From positions 310,001 to 374,000 of the forward strand of contig CP026657.1 of assembly GCA_023525915.1 (NCBI GenBank): a stretch of DNA of 64,000 nucleotides, in the 5' to 3' direction. Of this stretch, positions 38,665-46,803 are shown piece by piece. Source of the DNA: Acetispira formosa (nom. nud.). GTDB lineage: Bacteria > Desulfobacterota > Desulfarculia > Adiutricales > Adiutricaceae. Both the position numbers and the translations under genes were made by a program. Under the pieces are notes generated by a model. It saw only the letters and a list, made by a program, of their open reading frames with translations. It did no database searches and was not told the origin of the DNA. Every line of letters begins with the position of its first letter. Positions within the stretch are counted from its first letter, which is position 1.

Positions 38665-39719
38665 AATTTTGGCACAAAATTAGCCAGGACTCTTGGTAGA
38701 GCCTGAAAATATACCCTTCATTTAAGTAAGAAAAAGAATCCTTCGGATCACCCTTCCGGGGGCAGAGCACAAGGGCTTCAAAAGGGCCGCGCTCCAGAAG
38801 CGGTGATTCTAACTTTTTCCATAACCTGGGGGCGCAAAGCCAGACAAAAAATACTCTTTTTGCCCGGCGGGCAACCCGTTCAGCTTCAAGATCAGTCGCT
38901 GGCGTTCTGTCTGGCCGGCCGCTTGGCCAGCTGCTCCAATAACGCTATCAGCTAAAATTACCGCTCCAGACGTATCCGTAAAAATACCGAATCTGGAAAT
39001 CCTTCATCGGCTGGAATTAATAGCATTAATATACGGAGGCGTGAATTAGGAATACGCGATGTCCGGGTAGTTGTGACTTTATCGAATCAGCCTTCAAAGG
39101 TCAACGATCAATTTTTCCAAAGCTGAAGAAAGTGAATCTCCGCAAACTTCACAAAAAGCTCATCTTTTGCTAATAGGCTTATTTTATTTACTATTTTCAT
39201 TGAAAGAGACCCTTAATTATTGTTTCTTTAAGCCCTGTGAGGTTATGCGGAAGCTTGCTGAAACGGCCTGATTTTCAAAATTATAAACAATTGTGATTTT
39301 TATATCCAACAATTATACTATCCTTAATACTCCTGTATTCTCTGAAAAGCTCTTATTTTCATAAAAATCGGCCGCTTTATGCATAATTAAATTAAACAAA
39401 ATATAAGATTTAAGAAAAACCGGCAGTTAGGCGTCTCCCCATCTGGGCATTTTTCTCCGGTCTCGATAAAAAGCACGGACATATTAAAGTGTTATAGCTA
39501 TAAATGTATTGCCGTTGCTTACTTTGAACCACGAACGTTCCGAACACATTTAGCTTGTACAAAATCAGCCTGCCATAAAGGGATTGAGACGGTTCAGGTA
39601 TGATTTGAGGAGTTTTTAAAAATTAAGATAAAAATACCATATGCTAACTAATTATAACCAAGTTAACATTGCCTAAATTTTAGTCAAATTTTTAGACTTA
39701 GATTTAAATCAGAATAATA
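38665..39719. other. 1.05-kb gene-free stretch upstream of dnaA
   Basis: The part next to dnaA contains a family 1 repeat copy. From about 39030 to the ABC-F gene the DNA is strongly AT-rich. No coding frame was seen. No clear cluster of TTATCCACA boxes was found, so an origin is possible but not supported. Confidence 0.6.
38799..38965 (+). repeat. Family 1 structured repeat, divergent copy
   Basis: The ends are AGCGGTGATTCTAAC and TAAAATTACCGCT (inverted), with AAGATCAGTCGCTGGCG inside. The central hairpin has been replaced by other sequence. Confidence 0.65.
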
Positions 39720-41189
39720 TCAAAGTTTAATCATAAATTCCTTTGCGGCGATATTTTTCAAAAATTCCTGATCATGCTCAACAATCAGCATAGTTGGCTT
39801 GTAATCAAGAATAAGTTTTTCAATCTGCATTCGGGAAATTACGTCTATGAAATTTAGAGGTTCATCCCATATGTAGAGATGAGCCGGAGTGCACAGGCTG
39901 GCGGCTATAAGCACTTTTTTCTTCTCTCCTCCGCTGAAGGTGCTCAAATCACCTTCAAACTGCCGTTTTTCGAACCCCAGCTTATGTAAAACCGCCTTAA
40001 AGAGGCTCTCATCAAGGTTGGCTGACCTGATAAAAGCCCTCAAGCCGCCGCTGAGAAATGAGGTATCCTGGGGCACATAAGATACGGTCAAGTTGGAGGC
40101 CAACTGGAATAAGCCGCCGCAGGCAATGGCCTCACCGGCGGCCAGCTTTAAAAGGCTGGATTTGCCGCAGCCGTTGGGGCCGGTTATAGCCAGCCTTTCA
40201 CCCTGCTCAATAGTCAGATCGACATTTTTGACGACCACCCTTTCGCCATATCTGACCGACAGCTCTTTCATATTGACCAGAAGTTTCGTATGGTGCCGCA
40301 ACTGGGGAATAGCCAGGGGATCGTTTGTCTCCAGGCTTCTCAGGAGCTGTTTTTTTTCTTCAACAGCCGCTTCCCGCCGCCGCTCCACGGCCTTGGATCT
40401 TTTCATCATCTTGGCCGCCTTGTGGCCGATAAACCCTCGGTCACACGGGCCTGAGCCGAATTTGCCCTTTTCAGCCCGTTCAGACCAGCCCGCCGCCCGG
40501 CGGGCTGATTCGCCCAGCATTTTGATGTCTTTTATCAATTTATCGCTTTGGGCTTGCTCAAAATTCTCACGATAATCCCGATTGAGCTGCCAGGTGCTGA
40601 AGTTGCCTTTTTGAACTTCCAGCCCATCACGGTTTATGGATAAAACGTGATCAATGCATTGATCCAGAAAGGCCCTATCATGGGATATCAGTATAAAACC
40701 TTTCTTTTTCCGCAAATATTGCCCGACAATCATCCGACCCTCAAGATCAAGGTGATTGGTGGGCTCATCAATGAGGAGGAAATTATTGTCCTTCAGGAAC
40801 AGAGCGGCCAGAAGAACTTTGGTCTTTTCCCCGCCGCTGAGCGTCTGGAAAGGACGCTCCAGTACATCCTCCGCTACGGCCAGAAGGGAAAGCTCCCGGC
40901 CCAACCGCCAGTCTTCATAATCGACTATTTTCCGCAAAACTTCAGCAGTGATTCCGTCTGGATGGTGGGCGGCGGAGGGGAAATAGTCAAAATCCACCGG
41001 AGTGGAAATGGTTCCGCTGTATTCAAAATCGTTCATTAAAAGGCGCAGGAAAGTGGTTTTGCCGCGGCCGTTGCGGCCGATAAAGCCCAGCTTCCAGTCT
41101 GTATCCAGCGAAAGGCTGACCTTGTCGAAAAGGTTTTCAGCCGCGCCATAGTGGGCAAAAGTGAGGTTGGATATATTGATTTGAGCCAT
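39720..41189 (-). CDS. Lsa-like ABC-F ribosomal protection protein
   Basis: This 489-residue protein has two ABC ATPase domains and no membrane segments. Domain 1: GFIGRNGRGKTTFLRLL, LSGGEKTKVLLA, LLIDEPTNHLDLEG. Domain 2: ITGPNGCGKSSLLKL, FSGGEKKKVLIAA, YIWDEPLNFIDVIS. The linker (residues near 215-285) contains AGWSERAEKGK and GFIGHKAAKMMKRSKAVE, which is typical of the Lsa/VgaA-type group that protects ribosomes from lincosamides, streptogramin A and pleuromutilins, mostly known from Firmicutes. Actual resistance is not shown here. Flanking DNA is AT-rich. A terminator hairpin lies 20 bases upstream of the ATG. Confidence 0.9.
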   Translation of the reverse strand: MAQINISNLTFAHYGAAENLFDKVSLSLDTDWKLGFIGRNGRGKTTFLRLLMNDFEYSGTISTPVDFDYFPSAAHHPDGITAEVLRKIVDYEDWRLGRELSLLAVAEDVLERPFQTLSGGEKTKVLLAALFLKDNNFLLIDEPTNHLDLEGRMIVGQYLRKKKGFILISHDRAFLDQCIDHVLSINRDGLEVQKGNFSTWQLNRDYRENFEQAQSDKLIKDIKMLGESARRAAGWSERAEKGKFGSGPCDRGFIGHKAAKMMKRSKAVERRREAAVEEKKQLLRSLETNDPLAIPQLRHHTKLLVNMKELSVRYGERVVVKNVDLTIEQGERLAITGPNGCGKSSLLKLAAGEAIACGGLFQLASNLTVSYVPQDTSFLSGGLRAFIRSANLDESLFKAVLHKLGFEKRQFEGDLSTFSGGEKKKVLIAASLCTPAHLYIWDEPLNFIDVISRMQIEKLILDYKPTMLIVEHDQEFLKNIAAKEFMIKL

Positions 41190-41199
41190 AAAACCCCCG

Positions 41200-41237
41200 G
41201 AAAAGCAAAAAAGCTGTTGGAATATTCCAACAGCTTT
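41200..41237 (-). terminator. Attenuator terminator in the ABC-F leader
   Basis: On the minus strand, a perfect 12-bp stem AAAGCTGTTGGA/TCCAACAGCTTT with a four-base loop is followed by TTTGCTTTT. It lies between the promoter and the ABC-F start codon, so it would end transcription early unless opened. Confidence 0.8.
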
Positions 41238-41238
41238 G

Positions 41239-41301
41239 TCAATTTATGACATACAGACACTTTAGAATTTTCCACAAATACGAAATGCACAGCCGTGGCA
41301 T
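41239..41301 (-). CDS. Possible leader peptide of the ABC-F gene
   Basis: A 20-codon frame starting MPRLCISYLWKI has a weak AGGG site, and its stop lies one base before the attenuator stem. A stalled ribosome at its end would cover the stem. A second frame (41262-41327, 21 codons, starting MEHHGLGRL) overlaps it, and a start-stop ATGTAA lies further upstream. Which of them is translated cannot be decided. Confidence 0.45.
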   Translation of the reverse strand: MPRLCISYLWKILKCLYVIN

Positions 41302-41386
41302 AACCGCCCTAAGCCATGGTGTTCCATAATATTTGGGAAAATAAATTACATGCCTGTACCTTCTCCAGTTTGTCAAATTCTTAAAT

Positions 41387-41415
41387 ATTATAATAACAAT
41401 CCAGGCCGCCGTCAA
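41387..41415 (-). promoter_or_regulatory. Promoter of the ABC-F leader transcript
   Basis: TTGACG (41415-41410) and TATAAT (41392-41387) on the minus strand are separated by exactly 17 bases. Transcription would start near 41380, about 190 bases before the ABC-F ATG. Confidence 0.75.
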
Positions 41416-41433
41416 GTCTGCCGGCAGGGCAGC

Positions 41434-41604
41434 AGCGATTCTAATTATGGCATTTTCCCTTGATCTGGCAGCTCGTAGCTACACAAAAAGCGTGGTTTTT
41501 GTTTCGCGAGCGGCTATTTTACCGTCAAAACCAGTCGCTGACGCTCCGTCTCGAAGACTCGACAGTCGTTATCGGCGGCGGCGAAAGCCATAATTAGAAT
41601 CGCC
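41434..41604 (+). repeat. Family 1 structured repeat, copy 2
   Basis: AGCGATTCTAATTATGGC and GCCATAATTAGAATCGCC form inverted ends; CAAAAA-GCGTGG-TTTTTG and CAAAACCAGTCGCTGACG lie inside. It starts only 19 bases upstream of the ABC-F -35 box. Confidence 0.85.
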
Positions 41605-41646
41605 GGCAGGGCAGACGCTTGGAGACGGCAAAGATTAAATCCGCCG

Positions 41647-41737
41647 GAATCCGGGGATTGATTTTTGTCCCGGCCCTGTTCCAAGGGTCTTAGTCACGGA
41701 ACCGGGCGAAATATTTCTCCCGGCGGTCGCCCGCTAT
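41647..41737 (+). repeat. Family 2 hairpin, degraded copy
   Basis: The loop region CCAAGGGTCTTAGTCACGG is recognisable, but the left arm resembles copy 1 (GGGGATTGATTTTTGTCCC) and the right arm resembles copy 2 (AAATATTTCTCCCGG), so pairing is partly lost. Confidence 0.7.
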
Positions 41738-41797
41738 TGCAAAACTTTTTCAGCAGTTTCTTGAGGTGTGTCAGTCCCGTCTCTCACTTATCGCTAC

Positions 41798-41826
41798 TTG
41801 ACATGAACAGGCTTCACTTGTTACAT
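41798..41826 (+). promoter_or_regulatory. Likely promoter of the kamA-like gene
   Basis: TTGACA at 41798-41803 and TTACAT at 41821-41826 are 17 bases apart. The transcribed leader contains AACAAGTGAA at 41861-41870, the exact complement of TTCACTTGTT at 41813-41822, which overlaps the -10 region. Confidence 0.6.
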
Positions 41827-41884
41827 TAGTTATAGATAAGAATAGTGATGTATGAGTTAAAACAAGTGAAATGAAGGAGGAAAC

Positions 41885-43213
41885 ATGGCTTCTCCGCAAT
41901 ACAGGGCTTACACTGCCCGCAACTTTCGAGAAATCCCCCAACTGGCCGACTGGCCCGAATCCGCCCTCAAGGAAATCGAAACCGTCAGCCGGGTTCTGCC
42001 CTTCAAAACCAACAATTACGTTATCGATGAACTCATTGACTGGAACGACGTCCCGGTCGATCCCATGTACACTCTCAACTTTCCCCGTCATGAGCTTCTC
42101 AAGGCCCCCCATTACCGGAAGATGGCCAAGGCGGTGGAAAACGGCTCTCCCGAGCATCACCTCAAAGCGGTGGCCCGCTCCATTCAGCTGGAACTGAATC
42201 CAGACGCCTCCGGCCAGAGCGCCAATGTGCCGCTCTTAAACGGCCACCGGGTCAGCGGGGCCCAGCACAAGTATCGTGAGACGGTGCTGTTTTTTCCCCA
42301 GGCCGGGCAGACCTGCCACGCTTACTGCACCTTCTGCTTCCGCTGGCCGCAGTTCAGCGGCCTCTCCCATTCGCGCTTCAGCGGCCGGGAGAGCGGCGCC
42401 CTGGCTGAATACCTGAAACTTCACCCAAAAGTCACCGACCTTCTCATCACCGGCGGCGATCCGATGATTATGAAAGCCCGGACCCTGGCCGAATATCTGG
42501 AGCCATTTCTGACTGACGAGCTGCCCCACCTCAAAACCATACGCATTGGAACCAAGACCCTGGCCTACTGGCCCTACCGCTACCTGACCGACAGCGACTC
42601 GGACGATATTCTGCGTCTTTTTGAAAAAGTTGCGGCCAGCGGACGCACTCTGGCCATTATGGCCCATTTCAACCACCCGGTGGAACTGTCAACCGAAGCG
42701 GTGCGAAAGGCCATTGCCCGGATTCAGGCCACCGGAGCGCAGATACGCACCCAGTCGCCTCTTTTACGGCACATCAATGACAAGCCGGAATTGTGGTCCC
42801 GAATGTGGCGCAAACAGGTCGATTTTAACTGTATACCATATTATATGTTTGTGGAGCGCGACACCGGGGCCAAGCACTTTTTCGCCGTGCCGCTGGAGCG
42901 CTGCTGGCAGATTTTCCGCCACGCCTATCAGAAAGTCAGCGGCATCTGCCGCACCGTGCGCGGCCCGGTCATGAGCGCGACTCCGGGCAAAGTGCAGATT
43001 CTGGGCGTGACGGAAGTGGCGGACGAAAAGGTCTTCGCCCTGCAATTCATCCAGGGCCGCAACGCCGACTGGGTGGGGCGTCCCTTCTTTGCCCGGTATG
43101 ATAAAAACGCCACCTGGCTCAACGGGCTCAGGCCGGCTTTTGGTGAACACAGGTTCTTCTTTGAAAATGAGTTGAAAGGGCTGCTTCTGGCCAAGATGCA
43201 GCCGATGGGATAA
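41885..43213 (+). CDS. KamA-like radical SAM protein (lysine 2,3-aminomutase family)
   Basis: This 442-residue protein has the radical SAM cluster motif CHAYCTFC near residue 148 and LLITGGDPMIMK near residue 190, as in lysine and glutamate 2,3-aminomutases. However, the PLP-lysine segment of true LAM (PGGGGK) is not visible; SATPGKVQILGV near residue 360 sits where it would be expected. The substrate is therefore open: it may act on an amino acid or something else. AAGGAGG precedes the ATG. sfsA follows after two bases, so they share a transcript. Confidence 0.82.
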   Translation: MASPQYRAYTARNFREIPQLADWPESALKEIETVSRVLPFKTNNYVIDELIDWNDVPVDPMYTLNFPRHELLKAPHYRKMAKAVENGSPEHHLKAVARSIQLELNPDASGQSANVPLLNGHRVSGAQHKYRETVLFFPQAGQTCHAYCTFCFRWPQFSGLSHSRFSGRESGALAEYLKLHPKVTDLLITGGDPMIMKARTLAEYLEPFLTDELPHLKTIRIGTKTLAYWPYRYLTDSDSDDILRLFEKVAASGRTLAIMAHFNHPVELSTEAVRKAIARIQATGAQIRTQSPLLRHINDKPELWSRMWRKQVDFNCIPYYMFVERDTGAKHFFAVPLERCWQIFRHAYQKVSGICRTVRGPVMSATPGKVQILGVTEVADEKVFALQFIQGRNADWVGRPFFARYDKNATWLNGLRPAFGEHRFFFENELKGLLLAKMQPMG

Positions 43214-43215
43214 TT

Positions 43216-43953
43216 ATGGATCATTCGTCTTACCTGGCCCCGGCGCCGGACGGGGGCCTGTGGTGGGGTCCGCTCACCGAAGGCCGCCTCTTGCGGCGCT
43301 ATAAACGTTTCCTGGCTGACGTGGAATTGGCCACTGGAGAGATCATAACCGCCCACACGGCCAATACCGGCCGCATGACCGGCTGTTCGGAGCCAGGCCG
43401 CCGGGTGTGGCTCTCACCCCATGAGGGGGCCGGACGCAAATATCCCTATACGCTGGAAATGATCGAAATGCCGACCTCAATGGTAGGCGTGAACACTATG
43501 GTGCCCAATCGGCTGGTGGCCGCCGCCGCCCAGGCCGGGGTCATTACCGACCTTGACGCTCCGCTTACCAAAGTGGAGCGTGAGGTTAAAACAGGCCAAA
43601 GCCGCCTTGACCTCAGATTGACGGATAAAAACGGGCAGGTCATCATGGTGGAAATCAAAAACTGCACCCTGGCCGAAGACAACATCGCCTTTTTCCCGGA
43701 CGCGGTCACGGCCAGGGGTTCCAAACATCTCGACGAACTGGCCGAGTTGGCTGGTGAAGGGCGGCGGGCCGTGGTCTTTATTCTGGTGCAGCGGACGGAC
43801 GCGGCCTGCTTCAGTCCGGCCGACCACATCGACCCGGAATGGGGGCGGCGGCTGAGGGCGGCCAAGGCCAGAGGTGTGGAAATTTGGGCCTGGCAGGCCG
43901 ACTTGCGGCTTGACGGCATATCTCTGGCCAGAAAACTGCCGGTAGTCTTTTAA
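43216..43953 (+). CDS. sfsA: SfsA family DNA-binding/nuclease-like protein
   Basis: The 245-residue protein shows the family pattern: LLRRYKRFLADVELATGEIITAHTANTGRM near the N-terminus, YPYTLEMIEM and GVNTMVPNRLV, and VMVEIKNCTLAED in the nuclease-like C-terminal domain, with FPDAVTARGSKHLDELAEL after it. SfsA was named for maltose regulation in E. coli; the biochemical role is not settled. It follows the KamA-like gene by two bases. Length is close to the usual 235. Confidence 0.94.
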   Translation: MDHSSYLAPAPDGGLWWGPLTEGRLLRRYKRFLADVELATGEIITAHTANTGRMTGCSEPGRRVWLSPHEGAGRKYPYTLEMIEMPTSMVGVNTMVPNRLVAAAAQAGVITDLDAPLTKVEREVKTGQSRLDLRLTDKNGQVIMVEIKNCTLAEDNIAFFPDAVTARGSKHLDELAELAGEGRRAVVFILVQRTDAACFSPADHIDPEWGRRLRAAKARGVEIWAWQADLRLDGISLARKLPVVF

Positions 43954-44068
43954 ACTCCATAACAGCATTATTGAAGCGAGCAAAATCATGAATACATTCA
44001 CAATATTTACTGGTTAAAAATATGGTGTATCCGTTTTTGCCGCCGACGTTTAGATTTTGTCAACGTAA

Positions 44069-44284
44069 AATTATGAGCGATTCAAATCTCTGGAAATTGA
44101 TGATGAGGTTATCCCAATTTTCACTGACGCAACTAAAGGGTCGCCTTTCACCAATGGCTGTTTTGATCTGCTGTTTACTGTGGATGCCTATCAAATGATG
44201 TCTGATGATTGCAAAAATAATCTGAGTTTGTATGAAAACCGGATGACCTTCAGGCTGGTCATAAAGGTGAAAAAAGATGAATAA
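44069..44284 (+). pseudogene. Open frame without a start, possible gene remnant
   Basis: A 71-codon open stretch begins after a TAA at 44066 and reads IDDEVIPIFTDATKGSPFTN, then FDLLFTVDAYQMM and ends RLVIKVKKDE. It contains no early ATG/GTG/TTG, so it may be the end of a damaged gene, or a short protein from the internal ATG pair. Its stop overlaps the start of the next gene. No family was recognised. Confidence 0.35.
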
Positions 44285-44873
44285 GACTGAGGTTACGACA
44301 CTGGCAATTCTGATGGTTTTTTATTCATCTTTCTTTATCAAGATAATTTTATTGAAGCGGCGGGGAATAGACAGCAATCTGTTGGGCAAAGGTGAAAAAA
44401 CCGCCCAAGCCATGTGCGTTGAACGGATTCTGAAATTCGTCACTTATACCGGGGCAGCCATACAGTTTGTCAGTGCCCTTCTGCCGGGGAAAATCTGGGG
44501 GCTTCCGACATCCGGGCCGTTACAGTGGCTGGGCCTGTTTCTGGCGGCGGCTGGAACCGCCTTTTTTATCGCGGCCATGACCGCCATGAAAACCAATTGG
44601 CGCTCCGGCTACGATCTGCATCAGAAGACCAGCCTGGTGGCCAGCGGTCCCTATAAAATAAGCCGCAATCCGGCCTTTGTCGGCTTCAATTTATTATATA
44701 TCGGCTGCTCGCTGGTTTATCCAAATATTATCAACCTGTTGGCCACAATTTTTGCTATTTCGGCCTTTCATAGGCAGATTTTGGAAGAGGAGCTATTCCT
44801 GGAAAGCGCTTTTGGAGAACAATACCAGCAATACAGGGCTCATGTTAATCGCTATCTCGGTAAAACAAGATAG
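44277..44873 (+). CDS. Isoprenylcysteine-methyltransferase-like membrane protein
   Basis: This 198-residue membrane protein has about five hydrophobic segments. The C-terminal part LVASGPYKISRNPAFVGFNLLYIG followed by EEELFLESAFGEQYQQYRAHVNRYL is the cofactor-binding signature of the ICMT/PEMT-like methyltransferase superfamily. Bacterial members methylate lipids or small molecules; the substrate is unknown. Its start overlaps the preceding open frame by eight bases. Confidence 0.85.
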   Translation: MNKTEVTTLAILMVFYSSFFIKIILLKRRGIDSNLLGKGEKTAQAMCVERILKFVTYTGAAIQFVSALLPGKIWGLPTSGPLQWLGLFLAAAGTAFFIAAMTAMKTNWRSGYDLHQKTSLVASGPYKISRNPAFVGFNLLYIGCSLVYPNIINLLATIFAISAFHRQILEEELFLESAFGEQYQQYRAHVNRYLGKTR

Positions 44874-44905
44874 TAATATTTTAGAAGCCGTTCCTGGCGG
44901 ATGTT

Positions 44906-46084
44906 TCAGGCTGCCCTGACCGAGGCGACGGCCATGGCGGCCAGGCCTTCGCCAGTTCCAGTGAAGCCAAGGCCCTCTGTGGTGGTGGCCTTTATATTGA
45001 TTGCGGCCGGGGGGACATTCAAGGCGGCGGCTACAGCCGCTTTCATCTTATCCCTGAAAGGCCCGATTTTAGGCCGCTCGCCAATTAACGTGACATCCGC
45101 GTTGACCAGCTCGAACCCGGCCGAACGGACTTTCGCCATAGCCCCGGCCAGCAGGGAAGCCCCGGAAGCCCCTGACCACTGAGGGTCTTCAGGAAAATGA
45201 AAGCCGATGTCGCCCAGAGCGGCGGCCCCCAAAAGGGCGTCCACCAGCGCGTGGGCCATGACATCGGCGTCGGAGTGGCCCAAGAGGCCCTTATCATGGG
45301 GGATTTCCACACAGCCAAGGAAAAGAGGCCGTCCCTCAACCAGCCGGTGAACATCATAGCCCTGCCCCATACGTATCATCGCCTGGGCTTCATCAGCGCC
45401 CTGAATTTCGTCCGCCGACAGAATCGCTTCAGCCATGGCCAGATCCTCCGGGGTGGTTATCTTGAGGTTGCGGTGTGTGGAGGCGACCAGAGCTATAGGC
45501 AGCCCTAAACTCTCGGCCAGCCCCACGTCATCAGTGGCTTCGGCTCCCTCATCGGCCAGGGCGGCGGCCAGCACTTCACGTCGGAACCCCTGCGGGGTCT
45601 GGGCCTGCCACATGTTTTGCCTGTCCACCGTGCGGCAGACCAAACCGTTTGAGGCCAGTTTCAATGTATCACGCACTTCGGCCGCCGCCAGGGCGGCTCC
45701 GGTGGCAATGGCCGCTTCAGCCACCCGCCTGACCACTTCCGGGTCAACCAGAGGGCGGACGCCATCATGAATCAGAACGACATCCCCGGCGGACGCGGTG
45801 AAACCACGCCGCGTCGATTCCGTGCGGCTGGCCCCCCCGGCGGTACACCGCACCTTGGTGAAGCCGAAAGGAAGCACAGCTTCAGCGACAATAACGTCCA
45901 TCCAGTCCGTCGGCAGAACCAGAATGATCTCATCCACAATTTCAAGATTTTCAAATACCGCGATAGTGCGGCTGAGAATCGGGCGGCCTTTGAGAATGGC
46001 CAACTGCTTCGGTTTTTCAGACCCGAAGCGGGTTCCGCTGCCGCCGGCCACGACAATAGCCGATATTGAAGAGGATTGAAGCAT
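44906..46084 (-). CDS. ispDF: Bifunctional IspD-IspF isoprenoid enzyme
   Basis: This 392-residue fusion performs two steps of the MEP pathway: CDP-methylerythritol synthesis (IspD, residues about 1-225) and cyclisation to MEcPP (IspF, about 235-392). IspD motifs are VVAGGSGTRFGSEKPKQLA near the start and VLIHDGVRPLV near residue 105. IspF motifs are GQGYDVHRL (metal Asp and His) and LLGHSDADVMAHALVDALLGA, with ATTTEGLGFTGTGEG at the end. Such fusions occur in several proteobacterial groups. It lies downstream of the RNase P RNA gene. Confidence 0.96.
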   Translation of the reverse strand: MLQSSSISAIVVAGGSGTRFGSEKPKQLAILKGRPILSRTIAVFENLEIVDEIILVLPTDWMDVIVAEAVLPFGFTKVRCTAGGASRTESTRRGFTASAGDVVLIHDGVRPLVDPEVVRRVAEAAIATGAALAAAEVRDTLKLASNGLVCRTVDRQNMWQAQTPQGFRREVLAAALADEGAEATDDVGLAESLGLPIALVASTHRNLKITTPEDLAMAEAILSADEIQGADEAQAMIRMGQGYDVHRLVEGRPLFLGCVEIPHDKGLLGHSDADVMAHALVDALLGAAALGDIGFHFPEDPQWSGASGASLLAGAMAKVRSAGFELVNADVTLIGERPKIGPFRDKMKAAVAAALNVPPAAINIKATTTEGLGFTGTGEGLAAMAVASVRAA

Positions 46085-46235
46085 ACGCTAACCGGTTTCA
46101 GTAAAAAATGGAGGGTGTTAAAAGAATGCCAGCGCCGTATCCAAGGCTTTCGTTTGCACGCGAAATAAGCTACTTAAGACTTTGCCTTACGCATGGGTCA
46201 TTCGAAGGTTTAAGACCCTGAAAAAATGCTTTAAA

Positions 46236-46609
46236 CAGCTATAGGCGGCGGGCCTGTAAGCCGGGTTCTGTTCCCCTGGCGGGGCGATGACCATTCATCT
46301 AGGCTGTGAATTACTCCACAGCTCAAGCAACCTACCCGGCGGCAAGACGGGCCGTCTTATCGCCGCCCTATTTGGTTTTGCTCCTGGCGGGGCTTGCCTG
46401 GCCCGGACGGTCACCCGTCCGGCCGGTGAGCTCTTACCTCACCCTTTCACCCTTACCACCCGCATCAGGCCGGTGGCGGTCTTCTCTCTGTTGCGCTTGC
46501 CCGGAGTTACCTCCGCTGGGCGTTACCCAGCGCCATGCCCTATGGAGCCCGGACTTTCCTCCCGGCGTCGTAAACGCCCGGCGGTCATCCGGCCTGCCGC
46601 CTATAGCTG
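46236..46609 (-). ncRNA. rnpB: RNase P RNA
   Basis: This is the catalytic RNA that matures tRNA 5' ends, bacterial type A. On the minus strand it begins CAGCTATAGGCGGCAGGCC and contains the hallmark GAGGAAAGTCCGGGCTCC near its 5' end. It ends near ACAGAACCCGGCTTACAGGC and GCCGCCTATAGCTG, the last pairing exactly with the 5' end as a long P1 helix. The exact termini were set by this P1 pairing; the true ends could differ by a few bases. Confidence 0.95.
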
Positions 46610-46630
46610 TTTAAATCAGTCGTATTTTTT

Positions 46631-46803
46631 CAGCAATTCTCAAAGTAAACTTTTTCCCTTGAACCAGGGCTCAGCAACTACGCAAAAAACGTGGTTTTTG
46701 CTTCGCGAGAGACTATTTTACCGTCAAAACCAGTCGCTGACGCTCCATCTCCCTTACTGGTCGACCTGCTATTTTAAAATCGCCATCTACTTTGAGGATT
46801 ACT
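46631..46803 (+). repeat. Family 1 structured repeat, subtype b
   Basis: It starts CAGCAATTCTCAAAG and ends near TTGAGGATTACTGG, with CAAAAAACGTGGTTTTTG, TTCGCGAG and CAAAACCAGTCGCTGACG inside. Its right end overlaps the last codons and stop of rnhA. Confidence 0.8.

Larger units (their letters stand above)
41190..41884. other. Divergent spacer, ABC-F / kamA-like
   Basis: These 695 bases hold the ABC-F leader, a family 1 copy, a degraded family 2 hairpin and the promoter of the next gene, all listed separately. Confidence 0.6.

Noticed and set aside
38665-39719. Replication origin next to dnaA
   Set aside because: No cluster of DnaA boxes or AT-rich 13-mers could be shown by eye; kept only as a low-interest possibility.
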